This document shows, piece after piece, positions 8,859 through 17,303 of a stretch of DNA of 64,000 nucleotides (position 1 is its first letter; the number at the start of each line of letters is the position of its first letter). A program made the position numbers and the translations under genes. A model generated the notes under the pieces. That model was given only the letters and a program-made list of their open reading frames with translations. It was not told the DNA's origin and made no database searches. This stretch comes from Microbacterium lushaniae (GTDB lineage Bacteria > Actinomycetota > Actinomycetes > Actinomycetales > Microbacteriaceae), in assembly GCF_008727775.1 (NCBI RefSeq), contig NZ_CP044232.1, positions 1,116,001-1,180,000 on the forward strand. Reading direction: 5' to 3'.

Positions 8859-9314
8859 TCACGCGTCGCGCGGCACGTAGTTGCCGTCGGCCAGGCCCGC
8901 TTCGATCTCGAACCGGTTGCGGAGCGGGTTGCGCCCCGACGCCCAGTAGAGCACCGGCATCAGGAAGCCGAACCGGCGCCACTGCCGGGCATGGGCGGCC
9001 TCGTGGCGCAGGAGAGCGGGCGTCACGCGGCCGTCACCGGTGAGGAAGCAGCCGCCCACGGCGACCCCGCCGCGGGGGTAGGCCCACCGCGGCATCCCGC
9101 GGAAGATCCACATGCCCTCGCGCCGCTCCACGCGGCCGGTGCTCCACAGCGACCCCCACACCCAGCCGACCGCGGTGCCGTACAGGTAGCCGAGGTGGCT
9201 GACGGGGGAGTCCAGGAGCACGCGGGGCACGCGGTCCTCGATGCGGCGGCTGCGGGCGACGGCGCGCTCGGCGTCCTCCCGCCAGTTCGCGGGGGGTGCC
9301 GGGATGGGGCTCAC
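8859..9314 (-). CDS. Uncharacterised protein with HExxHxxQ motif
   Basis: Protein of 151 aa with no signal peptide; family not recognised. Its middle holds LLRHEAAHARQWRRFG, an HExxHxxQ arrangement seen in some zinc-metalloprotease-like domains, preceded by a hydrophobic aromatic region (GYLYGTAVGWVWGSLW) and followed by RNRFEIEAGLADG, which could supply a third metal ligand. Start GTG 9314 overlaps the stop of the ureohydrolase gene (GTGA), so the two are one operon. Metal binding is a prediction from the motif only. Confidence 0.7.
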   Translation of the reverse strand: MSPIPAPPANWREDAERAVARSRRIEDRVPRVLLDSPVSHLGYLYGTAVGWVWGSLWSTGRVERREGMWIFRGMPRWAYPRGGVAVGGCFLTGDGRVTPALLRHEAAHARQWRRFGFLMPVLYWASGRNPLRNRFEIEAGLADGNYVPRDA

Positions 9315-10120
9315 GCGACGGCTCCGACCAGGCGGAGGATCGCGCCCAGGTCGTCGCCTGCGGCGGCGGGGCTGGCCGGGGCGAATCCGGCGACGGTCGC
9401 GCCGACGATCGGGGTCCGCTCGCGCAGCGTCCGCAGCGCCGCGACGAGGTCGGCGACGGGGATGCCGAAGGGGATGCCCCACGCCGATCCGCGGAACTCC
9501 GACGGGTCGAGCACGTCCAGGTCGAGATGGACGTACACGCGTGCGGCGCCGGTGGCAGCGACCGCGTCCGCCAGCGCGGCCGGGTCGGCGAGGGCGGACT
9601 CGGTGAGGTGACGGATGCCGCTGGCGGCCAGGTACGCCTCCTCCGCGTCGTCGCGTTCCCGCGCGCCCACGAGCACGACGCGCTCGGGCGCCACGGCGGC
9701 GGTGCCGAGCAGGTCGGGCACGCCGCCGAGGAGCGCGCGCAGCGCCATGCCCGCCGACGACCCGGAGGGCGAGCCGGCCGGGTCGTTGAGGTCGGCGTGG
9801 GCGTCGATCCACACCACCGCCATGTCGTCGGCTGCCCAGCGCGCCGCCGCGGCGACGGTCACGCTGCAGTCTCCGCCGATCACCACGGCGCGCTCGGACG
9901 ACATCGACAGCGCATCATCCGTCAGCGCGGACGTGCGCCGCACGGCGCTGAGGCGGTGGATGCCGGTGCCCTGGGCGTCGCCGGCTTCCAGCGGCACATC
10001 CAGTACGACCGTCGCCGAGCGGGGGAGGTCTCCCGCGATCGCCTCCGCTCCGTCGCGCAGCAGCATCGCGCGCGCCGAGGGACTGCCTTGCCATTGCGGT
10101 ACCACCACGAACCGGGTCAC
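9311..10120 (-). CDS. Arginase/agmatinase-family ureohydrolase
   Basis: Protein of 269 aa of the arginase fold. Metal-binding motifs are VWIDAHADLN (DAHxD) and HLDLDVLDP (DxDxxD). The first motif, normally GGDHS, reads GGDCS, so one Mn-ligand His is replaced by Cys. Substrate could be arginine, agmatine, formiminoglutamate or another guanidino compound; this is unresolved. GTG 10120 is preceded by AGGATG. It is followed, with overlap, by the HExxHxxQ protein. Confidence 0.83.
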   Translation of the reverse strand: MTRFVVVPQWQGSPSARAMLLRDGAEAIAGDLPRSATVVLDVPLEAGDAQGTGIHRLSAVRRTSALTDDALSMSSERAVVIGGDCSVTVAAAARWAADDMAVVWIDAHADLNDPAGSPSGSSAGMALRALLGGVPDLLGTAAVAPERVVLVGARERDDAEEAYLAASGIRHLTESALADPAALADAVAATGAARVYVHLDLDVLDPSEFRGSAWGIPFGIPVADLVAALRTLRERTPIVGATVAGFAPASPAAAGDDLGAILRLVGAVA

Positions 10121-10187
10121 GGGTTCATCCTGCCACCCCGCCGGGGCCCGGCCGCACCGACGTCGTCGGTTGCGGAACATGCGAGAA

Positions 10188-10213
10188 GGGGCCTTCGCCG
10201 TAGCGAAGGCCCC
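10188..10213 (-). terminator. Hairpin terminator after pspA
   Basis: Perfect 11-bp stem GGGGCCTTCGC / GCGAAGGCCCC with loop CGTA, located just 3' of the PspA gene on the minus strand. There is no long T-tract, as is common in high-GC genomes. Confidence 0.75.
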
Positions 10214-10227
10214 CTCTGCGACGCGGG

Positions 10228-10989
10228 TCAGACCGTGTCGGGGCTGGGTGCGTCGATCGCCGCTCGCGGCTGCGCCGAGCCGCCGACCTTCAGCGCCGCC
10301 AGCCGCGCCTCGACCTCGGTCAGCTCGCCGATGTCCTCCAGGCTGTTGAACTGGGCGTCGATGCTGGATGCGGCCAGCTCCTGCTTGCCGGCGGCGAGGG
10401 CCTCTTCGCGGCGGATCTTGTCTTCGAACCGGCCGAGCTCGCTCGTGGGGTCCAGCACGTCGATCGAGCGGACCGCGTCGTGCACCTTGATCTGCGCCTC
10501 GGCGACCTTGGCGCGCGCGAGCAGTTCGCTGCGCTTGCCCTTGAGCTGCTCGAGCTTGCCCTTCATGCCGTTGAGGCCGTCCTTGAGCTTGTCGACCACC
10601 TCGGTCTGCGACGCGATGGTCGGCTCGGCCGACTTGGCCTCGCCCTCGGCGGAGATCTGACGCTGCAGGGCGATCTTGGCGAGGTTGTCGAACTTGTCGG
10701 CCTCGCCGGCGTTGCCGGCGGTGCGCAGCTCGTCGGCCTTGCGGCTGGCGGCGAGTGCCTTGTTGCCCCACTCGGCGGCCGCCTGCACGTCCTCCTGGTG
10801 GTCGCGCTCGAGCAGGCGCAGGTTGCCGATCGTCTCGGCGATGGCCGACTCGGCGTCGGCGATCGAGTTGGTGTAGTCGCGCACCAGCTGGTCGAGCATC
10901 TTCTGCGGGTCCTCGGCCTGGTCGAGGAGTGCGTTGATGTTCGCCCGCATGAGTGTGGAGATGCGACCGAAGATGGACTGCTTAGCCAT
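10228..10989 (-). CDS. pspA: PspA/IM30 (ESCRT-III-like) membrane-stress protein
   Basis: Protein of 253 aa, almost wholly helical and coiled-coil after the N-terminal amphipathic helix KQSIFGRISTLMRANINALL. The family segment DPQKMLDQLVRDYTNSIADA is present. PspA/IM30 proteins assemble into rods that bind and repair the cytoplasmic membrane. It lies 87 nt downstream of a TPM-domain gene on the same strand, a recurrent pairing. A GGAAAGGAAA tract precedes ATG 10989. Confidence 0.9.
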   Translation of the reverse strand: MAKQSIFGRISTLMRANINALLDQAEDPQKMLDQLVRDYTNSIADAESAIAETIGNLRLLERDHQEDVQAAAEWGNKALAASRKADELRTAGNAGEADKFDNLAKIALQRQISAEGEAKSAEPTIASQTEVVDKLKDGLNGMKGKLEQLKGKRSELLARAKVAEAQIKVHDAVRSIDVLDPTSELGRFEDKIRREEALAAGKQELAASSIDAQFNSLEDIGELTEVEARLAALKVGGSAQPRAAIDAPSPDTV

Positions 10990-11076
10990 CGCGGGGTTTC
11001 CTTTCCTATCGACGTCGTGTCGAGTGTGTCGGCGGTTGTTGTGAGATTCGTGGGATCGGCGGAGGGCTCGCGGGGG

Positions 11077-13101
11077 TCAGAATCGGCCACCTCCCCGGCG
11101 TGAGCGTCCGCCCCCGCCGCTGCGGCTGCGCCCGCCGCCGCCGAAGCCGCTGCTGCGCCGGCTCGAGGATCCGCCGCCGAAGCCGCCGAAGCCGCTGCTG
11201 CGCCGGCCGCCCCCGCCTCCGCTCAGGAGGGAGTTCAGCACGATTCCGCCGATCATGGCACCCATCATGCCGTCACCGGAGGACCCTCGGCCGCCGCCGT
11301 ACCCGCCGTCGAAGGCGCCGACGTCGTTCTGCGCCGAACGCGACGCGGCCGCCGCCAGCTGCGCCGAGCGCTGCGCGGCGGCGAGGGCGGCGGCGGGATC
11401 GGCCGCCCGGAGCTGCTCGGCATGGTGCAGCGACGTGCTCGCCTCGGCCAGCCGCGTGCGGGCTTCGGCGCCGACCGCGCCGCGGCGCGCGCCGATGAAG
11501 TCCTCCGCCGCCGACACCTGCGCGCGGGCTTGGAGGAGAGCCTCGTCCAGCTGGAGTGCCGCGCGTCGCTGGCGTTCGGCGGCATCCCGGCCCTCGGCGA
11601 TGACGGCGTCGAGGGCGGCGTTGGCGGCATCCAGCCCCGCGAGTGCCTCCAGGGGCCGCCGGCCTCCCGACGACAGCGCCTGGCGACCGCGGGTGAGCTG
11701 CTCGCGCGCGGCGGCGACGGCGGCGGCGATCCGGCCCTCGGGGTCGGGCAGGGCGGATGCCGCGGTGATGTCGTTCTCCACCTCGCGCATGAGTTCGCCG
11801 GCCCGCGTGCCGGCGGCGGCGAGGTCGGTGCCCACGCGCGTGACGGCGTCTTCGAGCAGGCGGGCCTGCGCGACCGCCTCCTGCGCGGCGCGGATGCCCA
11901 CCGCGGCCTCGCCGCCGCGGCCGGCGGCGAGGGCGGACTGCGCCGCGGTCAGCTGCGCGTCGGCGAAGGCGATGCGCTCGCGCGCCTGAGCAGGATTGTC
12001 GGCGACGGTGGTGAGGGCGTCGTCGGCGTACTCGGCGTGCAGTGCCGCCAGCTGCGCCTCGGCGGCGCTGATCGCGGCGGCGACGGCGGTGCGCTCCTGC
12101 TGGGTGCGGGCGAGCTCGGCGGGGGCGTTGGCCTCGAGGTCGCGCAGCGCATCGAAGGCGTCGGCCTTGGCGTCGAGCGCTTCTTCGGCCGCCGCGGTGA
12201 GGGTGAGGATCTCCCCGCGCCATGCGCGGATCTGCTCCTCCGTGTCGGGGGTGGCGTCGTCGAGCTGCTGCTGCAGCGTGAAGGCGCGGTCGAGGTCTGC
12301 CTTGGCCTGGGCGAGCACCGTCTCGAACTCGGCCACGGCGTCGTCGCCGAACTGGGCGCGGGCGAACCCGAGCTCCTGCTCGCTGGTCTTGACCGCCTCG
12401 TCGGCGGCCACGAGCGCCGAACCGGAGCGGCGGGTCAGCTCCTCCAGGCTCATCTTCGCCGCAGGCGCGTTCGGGCCGGTTGCGGCGCGCTTGCGCCGCA
12501 CGGCGAGCCAGATCAGCGCGATCGCGAAGACGGCGACCAGGAGCAGCACCACGAGGATGAGCGACCAGTTCATGCCCCCGCCGTCGGAGGCGTCGGCGCC
12601 GGGGACGCCGCCGGTACCGCCGGCCGCGGCATCCTCGAACCCGTCTGCGGCGGCGTCGATCGCGCCCGACCAGTCCTCGTCGCCGAGGGCGGGGCGCACG
12701 CGCTGCTGTTCGATGGCACTGAGCTGGTCGCCGGTGATCGGGCCGATCTCCAGGTCGCCGGAGATGTAGTACTGCCGGCCGTCCACGGCGACGGCGAGGA
12801 GGTATTGCGTCGGGCCGAGGCCGTTCACGACGGCGGCGGTGTTCGCCCAATCCTCCGGGCTGTCGGGGTCGGTGAACTCGTCGACGAACACGACCCACAG
12901 GTCCAGCCCCGTCTCGTCGAAGAGCTCGTCGAGACGTTCGTCCGCAGCGCGCACCTGCGCGCCGCTGAGTACGCCGGCCTCGTCGAGCACGTAGCCGCTC
13001 TCGAGTGTCACGGGAGGGGTGGCGTGCGCGGCGGGCGCGATCGCGAGGCCGATGGCGGCGGCCAGTGCCGTTGTCAGCGCCAATGCCCAGCGCGCGCGCA
13101 T
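11077..13101 (-). CDS. TPM-domain membrane protein with coiled coil and Gly/Arg-rich tail
   Basis: Protein of 674 aa. A signal peptide (residues 1-27, ending AHA-TPP) is followed by a TPM domain (YVLDEAGVLSGAQVRAADERLDELF, about 40-160), a transmembrane helix near 185-205, a long Ala/Glu-rich helical coiled-coil region (about 215-600), and a low-complexity tail rich in Gly, Ser and Arg. TPM proteins are membrane-associated and some have phosphatase activity; that activity is not demonstrable here. A perfect AGGAGG precedes ATG 13101. The gene precedes pspA, suggesting an envelope-stress role. Confidence 0.87.
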   Translation of the reverse strand: MRARWALALTTALAAAIGLAIAPAAHATPPVTLESGYVLDEAGVLSGAQVRAADERLDELFDETGLDLWVVFVDEFTDPDSPEDWANTAAVVNGLGPTQYLLAVAVDGRQYYISGDLEIGPITGDQLSAIEQQRVRPALGDEDWSGAIDAAADGFEDAAAGGTGGVPGADASDGGGMNWSLILVVLLLVAVFAIALIWLAVRRKRAATGPNAPAAKMSLEELTRRSGSALVAADEAVKTSEQELGFARAQFGDDAVAEFETVLAQAKADLDRAFTLQQQLDDATPDTEEQIRAWRGEILTLTAAAEEALDAKADAFDALRDLEANAPAELARTQQERTAVAAAISAAEAQLAALHAEYADDALTTVADNPAQARERIAFADAQLTAAQSALAAGRGGEAAVGIRAAQEAVAQARLLEDAVTRVGTDLAAAGTRAGELMREVENDITAASALPDPEGRIAAAVAAAREQLTRGRQALSSGGRRPLEALAGLDAANAALDAVIAEGRDAAERQRRAALQLDEALLQARAQVSAAEDFIGARRGAVGAEARTRLAEASTSLHHAEQLRAADPAAALAAAQRSAQLAAAASRSAQNDVGAFDGGYGGGRGSSGDGMMGAMIGGIVLNSLLSGGGGGRRSSGFGGFGGGSSSRRSSGFGGGGRSRSGGGGRSRRGGGRF

Positions 13102-13246
13102 CCGTCCTCCTGAGGGGCTGTGGGGCAGGTTCTGTCGAGTCTATGGTCCGGCCCGTGCGAGCCGGTACGGCCTCCGGGCGGATCGGCGTGGGTGCCCGCC
13201 GGGGCGGGAGGGCCGGGTTAGGGTCGGGGCTTCGGAGGAGACGGCA

Positions 13247-14080
13247 ATGGATGATCGCTACGGAACCGACGTGCTGGCCAAGGGATGGCGCGATGCCGGG
13301 CGTCGCGTCGTGCCGCAGGTGCCGGCCGAGCGCGACCTCGTCGTCGAGGTGGCCGGCGACGGGTACTGCGGCGCGGTGACGAAGGTCGCGTCGGGCACCG
13401 TGGAGCTGGAGGACCGGCACGGCCGCCGCCGGCTGTTCCCCCTCGGGCCGGGATTCCTCGTGGATGGTGCCGCCGTCGTGCTGACCGCGCCCAAGCCCGC
13501 AGCGCCGACGGGGACCAAGCGCACCGCGTCCGGGTCGTTCGCGGTGGAGGATGCCAGGGCGCGGGTCGCCCGCCCCAGCCGCATCCTCGTGGAGGGGCGC
13601 CACGACGCGGAACTGGTGGAGAAGGTGTGGGGACACGACCTGCGCGTGGAAGGCGTCGTCGTGGAGTACCTGCAGGGCGTGGATCTGCTCGCCGACGCGC
13701 TGGAGGCCGAGCCCCCCAGCGCCGACCGGCGGTACGGCGTGCTGGTGGATCACCTGGTGCCGGGGTCGAAGGAGACGCGGATCGCGGAGGCGATCGCGCG
13801 GGGCACGCACGGAAAGCACGTGCGGATCGTGGGACACCCGTTCGTGGACGTGTGGCAGTGCGTGCGCCCGGAGTCGCTCGGCATCGCACGGTGGCCCGAG
13901 GTGCCGCGGTCGATCGAGTGGAAGGTCGGCGTGTGCCGCGCGCTCGGGTGGCCGGCAGAGGATCAGGCCGATCTGGCCCGCGCGTGGCAGCGGATCCTGG
14001 GGCGCGTCACGACCTTCCGCGATCTGGAGCCGGCACTCCTCGGTCGCGTCGAGGAGCTCATCGACTTCGTCACCGCCTGA
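13247..14080 (+). CDS. DUF3097 family protein
   Basis: Conserved actinobacterial protein of 277 aa with no known biochemical function. The conserved core runs from IEGRH-like ILVEGRHDAELVEKVWGHDLR through GVLVDHLVPGSKE to HPFVDVWQ. The acidic/Asp-rich pattern GRHDAE...LVDH is reminiscent of Toprim-like folds, which is only a suggestion. GGAGGAG lies 8 nt before ATG 13247 and a TAGGGT -10-like hexamer is at 13219-13224, so this gene has a conventional leader. Confidence 0.85.
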   Translation: MDDRYGTDVLAKGWRDAGRRVVPQVPAERDLVVEVAGDGYCGAVTKVASGTVELEDRHGRRRLFPLGPGFLVDGAAVVLTAPKPAAPTGTKRTASGSFAVEDARARVARPSRILVEGRHDAELVEKVWGHDLRVEGVVVEYLQGVDLLADALEAEPPSADRRYGVLVDHLVPGSKETRIAEAIARGTHGKHVRIVGHPFVDVWQCVRPESLGIARWPEVPRSIEWKVGVCRALGWPAEDQADLARAWQRILGRVTTFRDLEPALLGRVEELIDFVTA

Positions 14081-14115
14081 CCCGCCCCTCGCCCCCGCGG
14101 GAGCGCAGTTCCAGG

Positions 14116-14182
14116 CGAAACACCACATCCCGTCCGAAACACCCGGCGACGCCTGATGCGTCGGACGGGATGTGGTGTTTCG
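14116..14182. repeat. 67-bp palindromic intergenic repeat, copy 1
   Basis: Two 22-nt arms, CGAAACACCACATCCC followed by GTCCGA (14116-14137) and the exact reverse complement (14161-14182), flank a 23-nt centre with its own small inverted repeat (GACGC...GCGTC). Copy 2 at 17145-17211 has the same length and nearly the same centre. It lies between two plus-strand genes, DUF3097 and trmB, 36 nt after the stop. It could be a REP/MITE-like element and could also act as a terminator. Confidence 0.85.
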
Positions 14183-14242
14183 ACGCGGGGAACGGCGTAT
14201 CCCCGTCGGGAGGCGGGTGGGGCACTGGGTAGCCTGGAGGGT

Positions 14243-14977
14243 ATGCCCGAAACCCCCGCCGCACGTGGCGATTTCCGCGACCGGCCCGTGTCGTTCGTGC
14301 GCCGGAGCGGACGCATGTCCGACGGGCAGGAGCGGGCGTGGGAGCGCCTCTCGCCCTTCTACCTCCTCGAGGCGCCGCGGGATGCCGCGGCCACGAGCGT
14401 GCGCGCGGGCTCGGAGATCGAGCCGGCCGCCGTGTGGGGGAGGACCGCGCCGCTCGTCGTGGAGATCGGCTCGGGGCAGGGTCACGCGATCGTGCACGCC
14501 GCGACGGAGCATCCAGACACCGATTTCCTCGCCGTCGAGGTGTTCAAGGCCGGTCTTGCCCGCACGATGCTGGACGCCGATCGTGCCGGCGCGCGCAACC
14601 TCCGCCTCGTGGAGGCCAACGCACCCGAGGTGCTCGAGCACCTGCTGCCGGCGGCATCCGCCGACCAGGTGTGGGTGTTCTTCCCCGACCCGTGGCACAA
14701 GAACAAGCACACCAAGCGCCGCCTCATCGACGCGGAGTTCACCCCCATCGCCGCGCGGGCGCTGAAGCCGGGCGGGATGCTGCGCCTCGCGACCGACTGG
14801 GAGGACTACGCGCGTCAGATGCGCACGGTGCTGGATGCGTCGCCCCTGTTCGAGCGCGCGTTCGAGGGCGACTGGGCCGAGCGCTTCGACGGGCGCGTGC
14901 TCACGGCGTTCGAGCGCAAGGGCGCACGCGCCGGCCGCGCCATCCGAGACCTGGCCTACCGGCGGATCCCGGCGTGA
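14243..14977 (+). CDS. trmB: tRNA (guanine-N7)-methyltransferase
   Basis: SAM-dependent enzyme forming m7G46 in tRNA, 244 aa. Visible features are the SAM-binding motif VVEIGSGQGHAIVHAA, the family signature FFPDPWHKNKHTKRRL and LATDWEDYARQM. ATG 14243 follows GGAGGG and lies 7 nt after TAGCCT, so the transcript start may be at or near the start codon. Its TGA overlaps the GTG of the MFS gene. Confidence 0.94.
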   Translation: MPETPAARGDFRDRPVSFVRRSGRMSDGQERAWERLSPFYLLEAPRDAAATSVRAGSEIEPAAVWGRTAPLVVEIGSGQGHAIVHAATEHPDTDFLAVEVFKAGLARTMLDADRAGARNLRLVEANAPEVLEHLLPAASADQVWVFFPDPWHKNKHTKRRLIDAEFTPIAARALKPGGMLRLATDWEDYARQMRTVLDASPLFERAFEGDWAERFDGRVLTAFERKGARAGRAIRDLAYRRIPA

Positions 14978-16248
14978 CCGTCGTGCACGCGGCACGTCGC
15001 GACCGGTTGCGGGCGGTCCGCCCGCTCGGTCACCGCGACTTCCGTGTGCTGTTCGCCGCCGTCGTGCTGTCGGTGTTCGCCGCCGGCATGTGGGCGGTGG
15101 TGATGGTCTACGCCGTGATCGACTCAGGCGGCGGCCCGCTGCAGCTGTCGATCGTGGCCACCGCCAACGCCGTCGGACTCCTGGCATGCGCCATCCCCGG
15201 CGGAATCGCCGCCGACCGCGTCCCGCGGCGCCTCATCGTCCGCGCGGTCGCGCTGGTGGATGCTGCCGCCGTCGCCTCGATCGTGGCCGCCGGCGCACTC
15301 GGCGCGCTGACGATCCCGCACGTCGCGGCGGTGGCGTTCCTCCTGGGCGCGGGGTCGGGGTTCTTCTTCCCCGCCTACAGCGCGATCCTTCCCCGTATCC
15401 TGCCCGCCGAGCACCTCCTGGCCGCGAACGGCCTGGAGGGCGCCATCCGCCCCGCTCTGCAGCAGGCGGCGGGACCGGCGGCGGCCGGATTCCTCCTGGC
15501 AGCGCTCCTGCCTGCGTACGCGGCGATCTTCGTGTGCGCCGCGTACGGTCTCGCCTTCATCCTCCTGCTCTTCCTGCGCCACGAGCCGGTGGCCGGCGCC
15601 GAAGACGCGCCGCTCCCGCGCGGGGTCCTCCACGACCTCCGCGAAGCGGTCGTCTTCACCGTCCGCACCCCGTGGCTGCTGTGGACGCTGCTGTTCGCCA
15701 CCGGGTGGGTGCTGGTGTCCCTCGGGCCCGAACAGGTCCTCCTGCCCTTCCTCGTGCGCGAACGCGTCGGTGAGGATCCGCGGTTGTTCGGATTCCTCCT
15801 GGCAGCCCTGGGCGCCGGGGGAGTGGTGGGTTCGCTCGTGGCGTCGTCGATGCGGATGCCGCGGCGTTATCTCACCGCGATGATCGTGGTGTGGGCGGCG
15901 GGGACGACACCCTTCGTCGTGATCGGATTCACCGACCGGTACTGGCTGCTGCTGGTGTGCTGCTTCGTGCTGGGATGCGCATTCAGCTACGGCAACGTCA
16001 TCTGGGGCACGCTGCTGCAGCGCCGCGTGCCGCGGCACATGCTGGGGCGCGTGTCGAGCCTGGACTTCTTCGTGTCCCTCGCGCTCATGCCGGTCTCGAT
16101 GGCGCTCGCCGGCCCCCTGGCCGAAGTCCTGCCCCTGTCGACGATCTTCCTGGCCGCCGGCGCCCTGCCGCTCGCGTTCGGCCTCATCGCCCTGCTCGCC
16201 GCCCGCATGCCGCGGGACGAGATCGCCCACCCGTTGGAGGCCGCATGA
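14974..16248 (+). CDS. MFS transporter
   Basis: Membrane protein of 424 aa with about twelve hydrophobic segments in two halves. The loop GGIAADRVPRRLIVR between helices 2 and 3 matches MFS motif A (GxxaDrxgrR). The N-terminus GHRDFRVLFAAVVLSVFA resembles the drug/siderophore exporter branch (MFS_3, EntS-like). The substrate is unknown. GTG 14974 overlaps the trmB stop, and the TGA overlaps the next ATG, making a three-gene unit. Confidence 0.88.
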   Translation: MTVVHAARRDRLRAVRPLGHRDFRVLFAAVVLSVFAAGMWAVVMVYAVIDSGGGPLQLSIVATANAVGLLACAIPGGIAADRVPRRLIVRAVALVDAAAVASIVAAGALGALTIPHVAAVAFLLGAGSGFFFPAYSAILPRILPAEHLLAANGLEGAIRPALQQAAGPAAAGFLLAALLPAYAAIFVCAAYGLAFILLLFLRHEPVAGAEDAPLPRGVLHDLREAVVFTVRTPWLLWTLLFATGWVLVSLGPEQVLLPFLVRERVGEDPRLFGFLLAALGAGGVVGSLVASSMRMPRRYLTAMIVVWAAGTTPFVVIGFTDRYWLLLVCCFVLGCAFSYGNVIWGTLLQRRVPRHMLGRVSSLDFFVSLALMPVSMALAGPLAEVLPLSTIFLAAGALPLAFGLIALLAARMPRDEIAHPLEAA

Positions 16249-17117
16249 CCGCCCACGCCGTTCCGCCCGCCCCGACCCGGCCCGCGCTGTCGTGGGGGCT
16301 CGTCCCCGCGCTGCTGGTGTGCCTGGCCGCTCCCGCGTTCTTCGTGCTGCAGATCGCGTGGCTGGGGTGGATCCTGCTCGCGGCGGGCCTGGTCTCCGCG
16401 TGGCTCGTCGAGCGGCGCGACGGCACCGCATCCCTCCGCCGCCGCGACGAGGACGAGCCGCCGAGCCTCCTGCGCGACCTGTCGCTCATCGCGCTCGGGC
16501 AGCTGATCGTCAGCGCCATCCCGCTGAAGGCGGAGCTGGACAACATGGCGATGCTGCGGTTCACCATCGCGCTCGGCGGGGCCGTGCTGGTGCCCTACCT
16601 CGTGTCGCGCTACGTGTACCGCGACTACGCGATCCGTTTCCCCTGGCGCGGGGGCGGGCGATGGACGGCCCTGCAGTGGGGATGGCTCGTCGCCGTGCTC
16701 GTGCTCGGGTGGCTGATCCTGCCGTTCTACTTCATCACGTCGGGCGTCTACACGAACTGGCCCGTCGTGGACACCCCGGAGATGATCGCACGCCTGTTCG
16801 TGGGCGTGGGGGCCGTGGGCATCTGGGACGAGCTGTTCTTCATCTGCACCGTGTACGTGCTGCTGCGCCGCCACTTCCCCGACTGGCAGGCCAACCTGCT
16901 GCAGGCGGTCGTGTTCGTGTCGTTCCTGTGGGAGCTCGGCTATCAGGCCTGGGGGCCGGTGCTCACCATCCCGTTCGCGCTGGTGCAGGCGATCCTGTTC
17001 CTGCGCACGCGCTCCCTCGGCTACGTCGTGACGGTGCACCTGCTCTTCGACGCGGTCGTGTTCGGGGTGCTCGTGCACGCCCACAACCCCGGCCTGATCC
17101 CGATCTTCCTCCTCTAG
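16245..17117 (+). CDS. Polytopic membrane protein, CPBP/Abi-like
   Basis: Protein of 290 aa with about eight hydrophobic segments. The C-terminal half resembles the CPBP (Abi, CAAX-protease-like) family: WDELFFICTVYVLLRRHFP, a middle aromatic helix, and VTVHLLFDAVVF with the final His/Asp. The canonical glutamate pair EExxxR is reduced to DE without the spaced Arg, so proteolytic activity is doubtful. ATG 16245 overlaps the MFS stop by 4 nt. Confidence 0.72.
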   Translation: MTAHAVPPAPTRPALSWGLVPALLVCLAAPAFFVLQIAWLGWILLAAGLVSAWLVERRDGTASLRRRDEDEPPSLLRDLSLIALGQLIVSAIPLKAELDNMAMLRFTIALGGAVLVPYLVSRYVYRDYAIRFPWRGGGRWTALQWGWLVAVLVLGWLILPFYFITSGVYTNWPVVDTPEMIARLFVGVGAVGIWDELFFICTVYVLLRRHFPDWQANLLQAVVFVSFLWELGYQAWGPVLTIPFALVQAILFLRTRSLGYVVTVHLLFDAVVFGVLVHAHNPGLIPIFLL

Positions 17118-17144
17118 CCCCCGCCCCGCCCGCTCCCTCGGCGC

Positions 17145-17211
17145 CGAAACACCACATCCCGCCCGAAACACCCGGCGACGCATGATGCGTCGGACGAGAT
17201 GTGGTGTTTCG
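17145..17211. repeat. 67-bp palindromic intergenic repeat, copy 2
   Basis: Same length and design as 14116-14182: left arm 17145-17166 starting CGAAACACCACATCCCG, right arm 17190-17211 ending GATGTGGTGTTTCG. Two arm positions differ, giving C:A on the plus strand but G:T on the minus strand, so minus-strand RNA would still pair through wobbles. It lies 27 nt after the CPBP-like gene and just before the guanidine riboswitch. Confidence 0.85.
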
Positions 17212-17249
17212 ACCGGGGGTACGCTGGATGGCGGATGCCGACCGCATCC

Positions 17250-17290
17250 CCGGACGAGGGATCAGTACCCGGACAGCGACAAGACTGGCC
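17250..17290 (+). promoter_or_regulatory. Guanidine-III riboswitch (ykkC-III)
   Basis: The 41-nt element begins CCGGACGAGGG, continues GTACCCGGACAG and ends CGACAAGACTGGCC, matching from memory the ykkC-III consensus (CCGGACGAGG...GUACCCGG.CAG.GACAAGAC). The region 17260-17266 can pair with 17284-17290 as the H-type pseudoknot. The AAGGAG ribosome-binding site of the SMR gene starts at 17291, directly after the element. This suggests translational control in which guanidinium binding alters access to the site. The downstream gene is an SMR exporter, the expected partner. Confidence 0.9.
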
Positions 17291-17303
17291 AAGGAGCTCT
17301 GTC

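Noticed and set aside
11273..15187. Very long antisense reading frame (over 1,300 codons) opposite the TPM, DUF3097 and trmB genes
   Set aside because: Arg/Pro-rich, no recognisable domain, and it is the mirror of real genes in GC-rich DNA. The frames on the other strand carry clear family motifs.
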